DNA from: Pseudomonas sp. ANT_H12B
GTDB taxonomy: Bacteria > Pseudomonadota > Gammaproteobacteria > Pseudomonadales > Pseudomonadaceae
Direction of reading: 5' to 3'
NCBI RefSeq assembly: GCF_008369325.1
Contig: NZ_VOBI01000003.1
Span: 124,001 to 188,000, forward strand
Length of the DNA stretch: 64,000 nt
Below the pieces are notes generated by a model. The model did not search any database. It saw only the letters and a program-made list of their open reading frames with translations, and had not been told where the DNA came from. The position numbers and the translations under genes are program-made. Below are positions 53,150 to 61,365 of the stretch, piece by piece. Position 1 is the stretch's first letter, and every line of letters starts with the position of its first letter.

Positions 53150-53239
53150 TGTGGATAATTCGAGTCAAGGCTCGAATTTTCGGGAGTTCTGAGGCTGTGG
53201 ATGAAATTATCCATCGGTGGAAATCAGTGGTTTTCCACA
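53150..53239. promoter_or_regulatory. Cluster of DnaA-box-like sequences
   Basis: TGTGGATAA (53150-53158, perfect), TGTGGATGA (53196-53204, one mismatch), TTATCCATC (53207-53215, two mismatches) and TTTTCCACA (53231-53239, one mismatch). An AT-rich stretch (GATTTTTTAAG) follows. It resembles an origin or a DnaA-regulated site of the mobile element. Confidence 0.45.
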
Positions 53240-53273
53240 GATAGTTGCGTGGGCTTTAGATTTTTTAAGTGAG

Positions 53274-53317
53274 GTCCATCCAAGCAAGGGCGGCTTTGCA
53301 GCCCTGTTTGGATGGAC
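53274..53317. repeat. Imperfect inverted repeat before the integrase stop
   Basis: GTCCATCCAA (53274-53283) and TTGGATGGAC (53308-53317) with an inner GGGC..GCCC stem. It lies 44 bp beyond the end of the P4-type integrase gene (minus strand) and may serve as its terminator structure or as a recombination-associated site. Confidence 0.5.
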
Positions 53318-53360
53318 CCGCGTGGACAAGCGGGATCACTGAGATATAAAGACCGAGCGC

Positions 53361-54683
53361 TTACTCATTTGCGCCACGTTTTGCTTTTAAGCGAGTGACG
53401 TTTGGTCCGGTCTGGTTGGCGAATTCGTGGGGGGTGACATGCTCCTGTCGATTCGTCTCCAGGTACCGGCTCCACCAGTTCATGATCAATCTGCGCTCCT
53501 CAATGAATTCGGCCTTGTGGATGTAAGCGGCGCGGACGTTGTTGCGTTCTTTGTGGCTCATCTGCCTTTCAATGGCGGTCTCGGACCACAGTCCTGACTC
53601 AATCAGTGCGCTACATGCCATCGAGCGGAAGCCATGGCCACAGATTTCGGTTTTGGTGTCGTAACCCATATTTCGAAGCGCGCTGTTCACCGTGTTTTCA
53701 GACATCGGTTTCGACGGGTTGGCATCGCCTGCAAATACCAGGTCGAATTCGCCGGTGAGGGTGCGGATCTGTTCAAGCAGGGTCACGGCTTGCGGCGATA
53801 AGGGTACAAGGTGGATGTCCCCGGCCATCTTCGTACCCCTTGTGGAAAAGGGTACTCCGTCCAACGCGGGTCGAGTGTCCGGTATCTCCCAGGTGCCGCG
53901 CTTTAGGTCGAACTCGCTCCAGCGGGCGAAGCGTAGTTCGCTGGAGCGCACGAACACATGCAGCGAAAGCATGACTGTCAGTCGGGTAAGTGTGCGGCCT
54001 TTGTAGGTGTTGATACGCTCCTGCAATTCAGGCAGACGCGATAAGGGTAGAGCGGGGCGATGAATCACTCTCGGGGCTTTGATCAAGCCTTCAAGGTCGT
54101 AGGCAGGGTTTGCCGTAATGTGCCGAGAACGTTTTGCCTCGCGCATGATGCTTTGCAGGTAGTTTTGTACCCTTAAAGCGACGTCAATCGTGCCGCGCTT
54201 CTGGATCGCTTCCAGAGGTTGCATCAGATCATGGGTGTCCAGATCGACAATAGAGCGAGCGCCGATCAGCGGGAAAACATGGGTTTTGAGGCGGCTCAGG
54301 ACGGTCTTGGCATGGCCCGGAGCCCATTTGGCAGACATCGCTTTGTGCCAGTCCAGTGCGGCGCTTTCAAAGGTTCGGCCTTTGATTGCGGCCTGCGTCT
54401 TGGCTTGGTGTTTGGCCTCTATGGGGTCGATGCCTTTCGCCAGCATCCGCTTGACCTCCAGGCGCTTGTTTCGAGCATCGGCGAGGCCGACCACGGGGTA
54501 GCTGCCGAACGAGGTCAGTCCTTCGCGGCCATCAGGTTTTACATACCTGAGACGCCAGCCTTTACGGCCATTGGATTGGACTAGAAGGTAGAGGCCGTCG
54601 CCGTCGAAAAGCTTGTAATCGCGGTCGGTGGGCTTGGCTGAGCGGCAAGCCGAATCGGAGAGTGGAGCAGTGGTGCGCGACAT
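53361..54683 (-). CDS. P4-type site-specific integrase of the island
   Basis: 440 residues. The N-terminal DUF4102 domain is clear (LSDSACRSAKPTDRDYKLFD, GDGLYLLVQSNGRKGWRLRY). The catalytic domain has R in FVRSSELRFARWSEF, HGFRSMACSALIESG and the nucleophile Tyr in NNVRAAYIHKAEF. It lies 171 bp from the 3' end of tRNA-Thr and is transcribed away from it. It should catalyse recombination between the tRNA 3' end and the copy at 25846. Confidence 0.92.
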   Translation of the reverse strand: MSRTTAPLSDSACRSAKPTDRDYKLFDGDGLYLLVQSNGRKGWRLRYVKPDGREGLTSFGSYPVVGLADARNKRLEVKRMLAKGIDPIEAKHQAKTQAAIKGRTFESAALDWHKAMSAKWAPGHAKTVLSRLKTHVFPLIGARSIVDLDTHDLMQPLEAIQKRGTIDVALRVQNYLQSIMREAKRSRHITANPAYDLEGLIKAPRVIHRPALPLSRLPELQERINTYKGRTLTRLTVMLSLHVFVRSSELRFARWSEFDLKRGTWEIPDTRPALDGVPFSTRGTKMAGDIHLVPLSPQAVTLLEQIRTLTGEFDLVFAGDANPSKPMSENTVNSALRNMGYDTKTEICGHGFRSMACSALIESGLWSETAIERQMSHKERNNVRAAYIHKAEFIEERRLIMNWWSRYLETNRQEHVTPHEFANQTGPNVTRLKAKRGANE

Positions 54684-54784
54684 AAGGGTACTCCCCTTTT
54701 ATCGAATTACCTTACCCCTAACACTACCCCTAAAACGGTTGGAATCCACCAGTTTCTGACGGAAACCGATGGAACGCCAAAACG

Positions 54785-54811
54785 AAAAAACCCGCCAGAA
54801 GGCGGGTTTTT
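54785..54811 (-). terminator. Terminator downstream of tRNA-Thr
   Basis: AAAAAACCCGCC / GGCGGGTTTTT, 44 bp beyond the tRNA 3' end on its transcribed strand. It belongs to the island side, replacing the ancestral terminator now at 25807-25842. Confidence 0.8.
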
Positions 54812-54854
54812 CGGGAGTTCCAGAGATTTTGAAAGCCTTCTCTGGAACCTTGTA

Positions 54855-54930
<76 letters not shown>

Positions 54931-55060
54931 GTGTTAGGGCGACGATTATAGCGATTGGGTTGGTTCTGTAAACCCCTGAATTCAGACTATTTTTGCGCAG
55001 GCGTCAGGCCGGCCTCGCGGACGCTTCTGCGGGGCTGGCCAGTGCGATTGCTTTAAAGCG

Positions 55061-56302
55061 TTACACGCCGTTTTTAACCGCGTTGATCAGGTCCTGGCTC
55101 AGCACCTGCGCGGGCGCTACTTGCACGCTTTGGGTGTAGAACGGCGGCAGGTTCTGGGCCAGTGTCGATAGCGCTTGGGCGGTGGTGTTGCCCGGCAGCA
55201 GCACGTATTGCAGGTTGGACGGGTAGCTTTGCGGCACGGGGCCTTCCATGGTCGAGCCGTACGCGCCGAAGGTCATCACGGCCTGTGGGGTGGTGGGGTC
55301 GGGGGCGTAGAGGAAGACGAAGGTGCCGTATTTTGGATGAGTCAGGTATTGACCGGCCTCGGCACGCACGACGGGGTCGGGGTCGTTCATCAGGGTCCAG
55401 CGCAGGACCGCGTAGTTGCGGGTGGTTTCCATGAACGCTGTACGAATGGGCGACTGGTTCTCGGCGCCGCCCAGGCACACCAGCAAGTTGCCGAACGGAT
55501 CGATGAGGGCCACCGAGTTGAACACCGGGCTGTGCTGTGCTGTTTGTAACAGTGGTGGCGCGAGTTCTGCGCCGGGGTCACGCGGGTTGGACGATTGCAC
55601 GGTCAGCGCAAACGGGCTGAGCGCGGTCAGTGCCTGACGGACTTTGCTGGTGGCCGGGAGGTTTGCCGGGTTTTGCAGTTGATCCGGCGGCAGACCGCTG
55701 TTGTTGCTGGCCTCGCGCACGGTGTTGACGCTGGCGGAGAAGATCGAGCTGGTGAGGAAGTAAGCCGCTGAGTCGATGGTCTGTCCACCAAACACCGGAC
55801 TGGTCGAACCTTGATAAGCCCGGCTGACCGGCGCCGCGATCGCGTAATAACCCCAAGTGTCTTGCGCCTGTTGGCGGATCTGCGGCGGCAGCGATGGAAA
55901 GGTGAACTGGCTGTTGTAGTTGATGCCTGCGTAGTCATCGATCGCACTGACGGCGACGTTAAACCCTGCAGTCAGCAGCGAACCGGCGCACATGGCGCAC
56001 GGGTCCAGCGTGGTGACGACGGTCAACTGATTGGGCGGTGGCAGGTTCAATGGCGCGGCGTTTTCGAAGTACCAGTCCACCAGTTGCCGCTCGCCGTGGG
56101 CGGTTGGGTCATGAGGTAGAAAGTACGTGGTGCCACTGCCGGGGAAAGGCATCAGCACGTTGTTGTGCAGCGCGGCGATGACCTCGCCTGTTGCGTTGTT
56201 GATGATGGCGCCACCCACGGCGAAAGTTTGCTGCAGCGCAGCATCAATGGCTTGGTTGGCGACGGTATCGACGGCTTCCTGCGCACTGTTCAATGTGCTC
56301 AT
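55061..56302 (-). CDS. Long cytidine-deaminase-fold protein
   Basis: 413 residues. The zinc signature is present in the first quarter: H69-G-E71 (TAHGERQL) and P101-C102-x-x-C105 (TLDPCAMCAGSLL), as in nucleoside and guanine deaminases. These domains normally end near residue 150. Here another 250 residues follow, with no recognised domain (VALIDPFGNLLVCLGGAENQ, FMETTRNYAVLRWTL). The catalytic half looks intact; the substrate is unknown. AGGAG precedes the ATG. It lies just right of tRNA-Thr, outside the island. Confidence 0.8.
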   Translation of the reverse strand: MSTLNSAQEAVDTVANQAIDAALQQTFAVGGAIINNATGEVIAALHNNVLMPFPGSGTTYFLPHDPTAHGERQLVDWYFENAAPLNLPPPNQLTVVTTLDPCAMCAGSLLTAGFNVAVSAIDDYAGINYNSQFTFPSLPPQIRQQAQDTWGYYAIAAPVSRAYQGSTSPVFGGQTIDSAAYFLTSSIFSASVNTVREASNNSGLPPDQLQNPANLPATSKVRQALTALSPFALTVQSSNPRDPGAELAPPLLQTAQHSPVFNSVALIDPFGNLLVCLGGAENQSPIRTAFMETTRNYAVLRWTLMNDPDPVVRAEAGQYLTHPKYGTFVFLYAPDPTTPQAVMTFGAYGSTMEGPVPQSYPSNLQYVLLPGNTTAQALSTLAQNLPPFYTQSVQVAPAQVLSQDLINAVKNGV

Positions 56303-56599
56303 GTTTTCCCAGCTCCTTGCTGTTTGAGCGCCAGGGAAATCTGGCGTTTGGCAAAGATAGTTGAGGTTTCGCAGGTCGTTTATGTTGTTTTGGCTGAATG
56401 CTTATGCACAACGGGATCTGTTCTGCATCTGCTTAGAGTCAAATTTGCGGAGCGGTTCTCATTTGATCGCAAATGCCTGTTTTTCCGATTTTTTTACATC
56501 TGTACGAAAATTGAACAGTTGTGTTTCGGCCCCGAAACACCCGCATATATTGGATCCACGATAATTTCATCCCCAGAGTTATCCACAGGTTGAGGCGCA

Positions 56600-57829
56600 T
56601 TAAGGGCGCTCAGCGAGGATCAGGAAGTTACGTGGGGTGAGTGCGCTTTCGCAGAAGGTTCCGAGGCGAACCGCATACCCTTGCTCGTAGAGGAAAAGGG
56701 CTCGATCGAGTACCAGCCAAAGCTCCAATGGGCGTCGGAAAAGTCCGCGCACCAGTTCCAGATTGCGCACTTCGGCCAGTCGCTGCCAACCCGTAGCTTC
56801 GAGCGCTGACCAGTCTTGCGGTCCGACTGTGGATAACTCCTTGAACACGGCCAAGTGATGGCAGTAATCAGCAAAGGATCTATCCAGCCAGGCGCTAGGT
56901 AGCGAAGGGGTTGGCAGGTATTCGTCAACACCGCGCAGTTGCCGTTGCAGCAGGTCGAAACCCAGGCGCCGGGCCATGGAGGTGTCGCGCTGGCGTCGGA
57001 CGCGAGCGCCGGCAGTGACGGTTTCGTTCATCGGCAACGAGAGATCTTCGAGCGACAGTTGTAGGTCGGATCGCATGCCCACAGATGAAAGTGTCTGGTA
57101 CTCGCTCACACTGATCCGGTTGTAGCAGCAAGGAGCGATGGCCAGCTGCTTGCAACCGGTGGCACTAGCGAGTTGCATTAGCCGCACATGCAGATCACCG
57201 CAGGCGTGCAGCGCTACCGGCGTGTGGTCTGCCTTCAATAAAGTGGCAGCACCCGGCGCGAGCACGTCTTGCTCGATGTGAAGCGCATGCAATTGATGAC
57301 GCTGGCTGAGTGTCTGACCGCTGACGACCAGCGCCGGGTCGTATTCCAGGCAGGTCAGCTGTTGCCCGGTTTGCAACAATCGGCGCCCCAAATGGCCCTT
57401 GCCCGAACACCAATCCAGCCAATGCTTCGGCGCGTCAGAAAATTCCAGCCGACTGGCGAACGCCTCAATCTGCTGCCACTTGCGTCCCGGCACATCGACA
57501 TTCAGCCGGTGGCCAGCTGCTTCAAGTGCATGAGCCGGCAACTCACCTACAGCGCTCAGCTCAAGGGAAAACGCCGCCAGTGAAGCAAAGGGCTCCGGCG
57601 CCTCCAGAAGAGCAGGTTGGTTATGAGCATTTTCCGCATCCTCCAACGACCTGCCGCGTAGCCATACAGACAACTTGGGGTAGGACGCTTCCCAAGGAAG
57701 CTGCAGATGAGTAAACGGACGGGGCTTCCACAGCGCCTGATGCTCGATCAGAAAAGCATCCAGCGCCGTGAAGCGGGCGAGTAAGTCCTCGCCCGTCAAC
57801 ACGTGGGCATCAACGCCCTTGGCAGGCAT
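56600..57829 (-). CDS. SAM-dependent methyltransferase (Methyltransf_32 type)
   Basis: 409 residues. The SAM-binding motif I is HWLDWCSGKGHLGRRLLQ (about 147-164), followed by CLEYDPALV (motif II) and VALHACGDLHVRLM. The segment IAPCCYNRI is a family marker. The first 130 residues are variable. The target is unknown. The start overlaps the 3' end of the hisM-type gene by 20 bases, so it may be co-transcribed with the ABC transporter operon. Confidence 0.85.
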   Translation of the reverse strand: MPAKGVDAHVLTGEDLLARFTALDAFLIEHQALWKPRPFTHLQLPWEASYPKLSVWLRGRSLEDAENAHNQPALLEAPEPFASLAAFSLELSAVGELPAHALEAAGHRLNVDVPGRKWQQIEAFASRLEFSDAPKHWLDWCSGKGHLGRRLLQTGQQLTCLEYDPALVVSGQTLSQRHQLHALHIEQDVLAPGAATLLKADHTPVALHACGDLHVRLMQLASATGCKQLAIAPCCYNRISVSEYQTLSSVGMRSDLQLSLEDLSLPMNETVTAGARVRRQRDTSMARRLGFDLLQRQLRGVDEYLPTPSLPSAWLDRSFADYCHHLAVFKELSTVGPQDWSALEATGWQRLAEVRNLELVRGLFRRPLELWLVLDRALFLYEQGYAVRLGTFCESALTPRNFLILAERP

Positions 57830-58499
57830 CGACGCGCAACCAGCGCTCCAGCAGCTTGAAGCCGCGAACCAGCACGTAGGCCATCAGCAGATAGAACATG
57901 CCCGCGGCGAAGAAGATCTCCACGGGCAGGTAGGTTCGGGCAATGATGGTGCGGGCCATGCCGGTCAGTTCCAGCAAGGTCACGGTGCTCGCCAGGGCGC
58001 TGGCCTTGAGCATCAGGATGACTTCGTTGCTGTAGGCCGGCAGGCCGATGCGCGCTGCACGGGGCAGGATGATGTAGAACATCGCTTTGGCCCGGGACAT
58101 GCCCAAGGCCCGCGCGGCTTCGATTTCACCCTTTGGAATCGCCTGGATCGCACCGCGCAGGATCTCGGCGATGTAGGCCGCGGTGTGCAGGGTCATGGTC
58201 GCGGTGGCGCACCAGAATGGATTACGCAGGTACGGCCACATCGAGCTGTTACGGATTGCGTCGAACTGCGCCAGGCCGTAGTAGACCAGGAACAGCTGAA
58301 CCAGCAGCGGTGTGCCACGGAAAAAGAAGATGTAGCCGTAGGGGAATGCCCGCACGTACCAGAGTCGCGACGAGCGCGCGATGCCCAGCGGAATTGCCAG
58401 TAGCAAGCCCGCGATCACGGCGATGGCCACCAGTTCCAGAGTCAGTGTCGCGCCCTGAGCCAGTTTCGGCAGCCACTTGATGATGACTTCCCAGTTCAT
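57810..58499 (-). CDS. hisM: Basic amino acid ABC transporter permease (HisM-type)
   Basis: 229 residues from the ATG at 58499. It has five hydrophobic segments and the EAA loop EIEAARALGMSRAKAMFYII followed by LPRA, characteristic of HisMQ permeases. It forms the membrane channel with HisQ for HisJ-bound histidine, lysine, arginine or ornithine. The start overlaps the hisQ stop by four bases. Confidence 0.9.
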   Translation of the reverse strand: MNWEVIIKWLPKLAQGATLTLELVAIAVIAGLLLAIPLGIARSSRLWYVRAFPYGYIFFFRGTPLLVQLFLVYYGLAQFDAIRNSSMWPYLRNPFWCATATMTLHTAAYIAEILRGAIQAIPKGEIEAARALGMSRAKAMFYIILPRAARIGLPAYSNEVILMLKASALASTVTLLELTGMARTIIARTYLPVEIFFAAGMFYLLMAYVLVRGFKLLERWLRVDACQGR

Positions 58500-59191
58500 T
58501 GAGTGCTCCTCGCGAAGCCGCGAGCGGCGCGTTTTTCCATGAAGTACATACCGGTCATGGCGAGAACCGTCAGGCCCAGGTACATGAACGCGGCCACCAT
58601 ATAGAAGGTGAACGGCTGCTTGGACACGGTCACGCCGATTTGCGCGTGGCGCATGATTTCTTCCAGGCCGATGACTGACACCAGCGCGGTGTCTTTCATC
58701 AGGATCATGAACAGATTGCCCAGGCCGGGCAGGGCGATACGCCACATTTGCGGCATGATCAGTTTGGTGAAGATGCGGAACTTCGACAGTCCCAACGCCA
58801 CGCCAGCTTCACGGTGACCTTTGGGGATCGCCAGAATCGCGCCACGAAATACTTCCGTGGCGTAGGCGCCGAAGCACAGCCCGAGCGCAATCACGCCGGC
58901 GGCGAAGGCGTTCAGTTCCAGGTCGGGGTTGCCGAAAAACTCACCCAGGGCACGCATCAGGTTGACCGTGCCGAAGTAGATCAACAGCACCCAGAGCAAT
59001 TCCGGGATGCCGCGAACCAGTGTCGAATAAGTGCCGCCGAGCCATTGCAGCGGCTTGTACGGGGAAGTCTTGGCCAAGGCGCCGAGCAGACCGAGCACCA
59101 GCCCCAGGCACAAGGCCGAGAGTGCCAGTTTCACAGTCATCAGCGCGCCAGCGGCGAGCGCCGGGCCGAATCCGTAGAGATCGATAGTCAT
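58496..59191 (-). CDS. hisQ: Basic amino acid ABC transporter permease (HisQ-type)
   Basis: 231 residues, with the EAA loop REAGVALGLSKFRIFTKLIM and PQMW, and five hydrophobic helices. Partner of the HisM-type permease, with which it overlaps by four bases (ATGA). It lies 78 bp downstream of the binding-protein gene in the hisP-hisJ-hisQ-hisM order. Confidence 0.9.
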   Translation of the reverse strand: MTIDLYGFGPALAAGALMTVKLALSALCLGLVLGLLGALAKTSPYKPLQWLGGTYSTLVRGIPELLWVLLIYFGTVNLMRALGEFFGNPDLELNAFAAGVIALGLCFGAYATEVFRGAILAIPKGHREAGVALGLSKFRIFTKLIMPQMWRIALPGLGNLFMILMKDTALVSVIGLEEIMRHAQIGVTVSKQPFTFYMVAAFMYLGLTVLAMTGMYFMEKRAARGFARSTQ

Positions 59192-59269
59192 GGATTTCTT
59201 TTCAAATCGCGGCAGGCTATGCCAGGGACTGGCGCCGTCAGAGAGCGGCGCCAGTCTGGCAGGTCAGGA

Positions 59270-60016
59270 TCAATAGATGCTGAACGGGAAGTACTTGTCG
59301 TTGATCTTTTTGTAAGTGCCATCCTCGACGATTTCTTTCAAAGCGAGGTTCAGCTTCGCGCGCAGGGTGTCGCCTTTACGCACAGCGATACCGATCTTGT
59401 CGCTCTCTTCCACCGGGTCGCCTTTGAATTCGTAGGACCGGCCGGCGTCGCTTTTCAGCCACTCGTAGTTGACGTACTTGTCCGCCAGGATGCCGTCCAG
59501 ACGACCGGAGGTCAGGTCGAGGTAGGCGTTTTCCTGGGTGTCGTAGAGTTTGACTTCAACGTCGGGCATGTTGTCTTCCATCCAGGTGCCGGCGAGGGTC
59601 GCACGCTGTGCGCCGATCACTTTGCCCTGCAGGGAGGTCTTGTCGGTTTTGAACTCTTTGTCTTTCGGCGCGATGAATTGCAGCTTGTTGGAGTAGTACG
59701 GATCGGTGAAGTCCACCGCTTGCTTACGCTCATCGGTGATCGACATCGAGGAGATCAGGAAGTCGAACTTCTTGGCGTTCAGCGCCGGGATGATGCCGTC
59801 CCAGTCGGAGGTAACGACGGTGCAGTCGACTTTCATCTTGGCGCACAGGGCGTCGCCGATTTCTTTGTCGAAGCCGACGACATTGCCACTGGCATCTTTG
59901 TTGTTGAACGGCGGGTAGGCCGCTTCGATGCCCATCTTCAAGGTTTCGGCGGCGGCACCGGCGCTGAAGGCCAGGGTGGCGGCGGCAGCCAGGAAGATTT
60001 TTTTGTAGTTCTGCAT
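59270..60016 (-). CDS. hisJ: Periplasmic basic amino acid-binding protein (HisJ/ArgT-type)
   Basis: 248 residues with a signal peptide (QNYKKIFLAAAATLAFSAGA, cleavage after AAA at about 23). SBP_bac_3 signatures: KMGIEAAYPPFNNKDASGNV, GFDKEIGDALCAKM, DWDGIIPALNAKKFDFLISS and YYSNKLQFIAPKD. It binds lysine, arginine, ornithine or histidine; the exact ligand cannot be told from sequence alone. Second gene of the operon. Confidence 0.92.
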   Translation of the reverse strand: MQNYKKIFLAAAATLAFSAGAAAETLKMGIEAAYPPFNNKDASGNVVGFDKEIGDALCAKMKVDCTVVTSDWDGIIPALNAKKFDFLISSMSITDERKQAVDFTDPYYSNKLQFIAPKDKEFKTDKTSLQGKVIGAQRATLAGTWMEDNMPDVEVKLYDTQENAYLDLTSGRLDGILADKYVNYEWLKSDAGRSYEFKGDPVEESDKIGIAVRKGDTLRAKLNLALKEIVEDGTYKKINDKYFPFSIY

Positions 60017-60029
60017 GCGGGTAGCTCCG

Positions 60030-60803
60030 TTAGCGGTTGCTGGACATGAATTGTTTGCAGCGCGCCGAAAGCGGGTTTTCGAACACCTGCTGTGGCGATC
60101 CTTGCTCTTCTACCAGGCCCTGGTGGAGGAACACCACTTCGCTGGAAACCTGACGGGCAAAACCCATTTCATGGGTCACCAGCAGCATGGTGCGGCCTTC
60201 TTCGGCCAATGCGCGGATGACATTAAGTACTTCCTGGACCATTTCCGGGTCAAGGGCGGAGGTGGGTTCGTCGAACAGGATCACCTTGGGCTGCATCGCC
60301 AGGGTTCGGGCGATGGCCGCGCGTTGTTGCTGGCCGCCGGAGAGTTGTGCCGGGTAGGCGTGGCGCTTATCGGCGATGCCGACCTTGGCCAGCAGGGCTT
60401 CGGCGACTTCGATGGCTTCGGCTTTGCTCTGGCCGAGCACGCGGCGCGGGGCCTCGATGATGTTGTCGAGCACGCTCATGTGCGGCCACAGATTAAAGTT
60501 TTGAAATACAAAACCGATCTCGCTGCGCAGGCGGTTGATCTGCTTACCGTCGGCAGCGACCAGTTCGCCGTTTTTGGCGGCTTTGAGTTTGAGCTCTTCG
60601 CCGGCCACCAGGATCTGGCCCTGGTGCGGGTTTTCCAGCAGGTTGATGCAACGAAGGAACGTGGACTTGCCGGAACCGGAGGAACCCAGGATCGAGATCA
60701 CATCGCCGTCGCGGGCGGTCAGCGAGATGCCTTTGAGCACCTCAAGCGAACCGTAGCGTTTGTGCAAGTTGCGGATTTCAAGCGCGGGCGTGGCCTCAGC
60801 CAT
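60030..60803 (-). CDS. hisP: ABC transporter ATP-binding protein (HisP-type)
   Basis: 257 residues. Walker A GSSGSGKST (40-48), signature LSGGQQQRAAIARTLA, Walker B KVILFDEPTSALDPE and the H-loop LVTHEMGFA are complete. It energises the HisQM permease. First gene of the operon; the binding-protein gene starts 13 bp further on. Confidence 0.93.
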   Translation of the reverse strand: MAEATPALEIRNLHKRYGSLEVLKGISLTARDGDVISILGSSGSGKSTFLRCINLLENPHQGQILVAGEELKLKAAKNGELVAADGKQINRLRSEIGFVFQNFNLWPHMSVLDNIIEAPRRVLGQSKAEAIEVAEALLAKVGIADKRHAYPAQLSGGQQQRAAIARTLAMQPKVILFDEPTSALDPEMVQEVLNVIRALAEEGRTMLLVTHEMGFARQVSSEVVFLHQGLVEEQGSPQQVFENPLSARCKQFMSSNR

Positions 60804-61256
60804 GTGCGTTCCTCATAGTGTTTCGCTCCTGCTGTTGGCGGCCTTCCTGGCGAGGCGGCCAAGCTAGCATAGCGTCTGAATGGCAGCCAACAGCGCTACG
60901 GGCGGTAAACGGGTGGCGTGTGGCAGGTTGTCGCATCGGTACAGCAGACTGTCGCGCTGCTATCAACCGAACAGCCGTTTGAACCCGGCCTGTCGATAAA
61001 AAGGGCGGGGCTTGTCCCAAAAAAGGGCGCGATGTTGCCAGCTTTGGCGGGGTGTTGGAAGCGCTAACCGGCCAAACGTTCCTGATCCGCGCTTTTATTG
61101 TGCGTCGATGTATTTTTGGGTGTGTTTCTGGTGCGCCGTTTCGTCCTTGAAGTGGGTCGCAGGGTAACGCTCTGGCGAATTGCCATTAATCTCAATGACT
61201 TGCGATATCCGTCCGGTCCGGCTGAGGGCCCCGGAGTTGAAGAGTTTGTAACATTT
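60804..61256. other. Intergenic region between hisP and gabP
   Basis: 450 bp of divergent control region. Apart from the sigma-54-like promoter at its right end and an inverted TGGGACAAG / CTTGTCCCA-like stretch near 61010 I see no feature or gene. Confidence 0.4.
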
Positions 61257-61271
61257 TGGCGCAATTATTGC
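61257..61271 (+). promoter_or_regulatory. Sigma-54 (-24/-12) promoter for gabP
   Basis: TGGCGC-AATTA-TTGC matches the TGGCAC-N5-TTGC consensus with one mismatch and correct spacing, 95 bp upstream of the gabP start. It suggests nitrogen or activator control. Confidence 0.55.
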
Positions 61272-61365
61272 GTGCAGAATACGGAACGCCCCGTTGGTTT
61301 CTTTTTACGAGAAGGAACGCCAGACGGGACGCACGCATTCGCTTTTCCTTACAAAGGTAGTTTCA

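Noticed and set aside
52637..53158. Possible 173-residue gene between the integrases
   Set aside because: Only its last 40 residues look protein-like; no start with a ribosome-binding site and the hairpin at 52877 interrupts it. Described as unassigned region instead.
58748..60049. Plus-strand open frame of 433 codons opposite hisQ and hisJ
   Set aside because: Antisense to two well-recognised ABC transporter genes.
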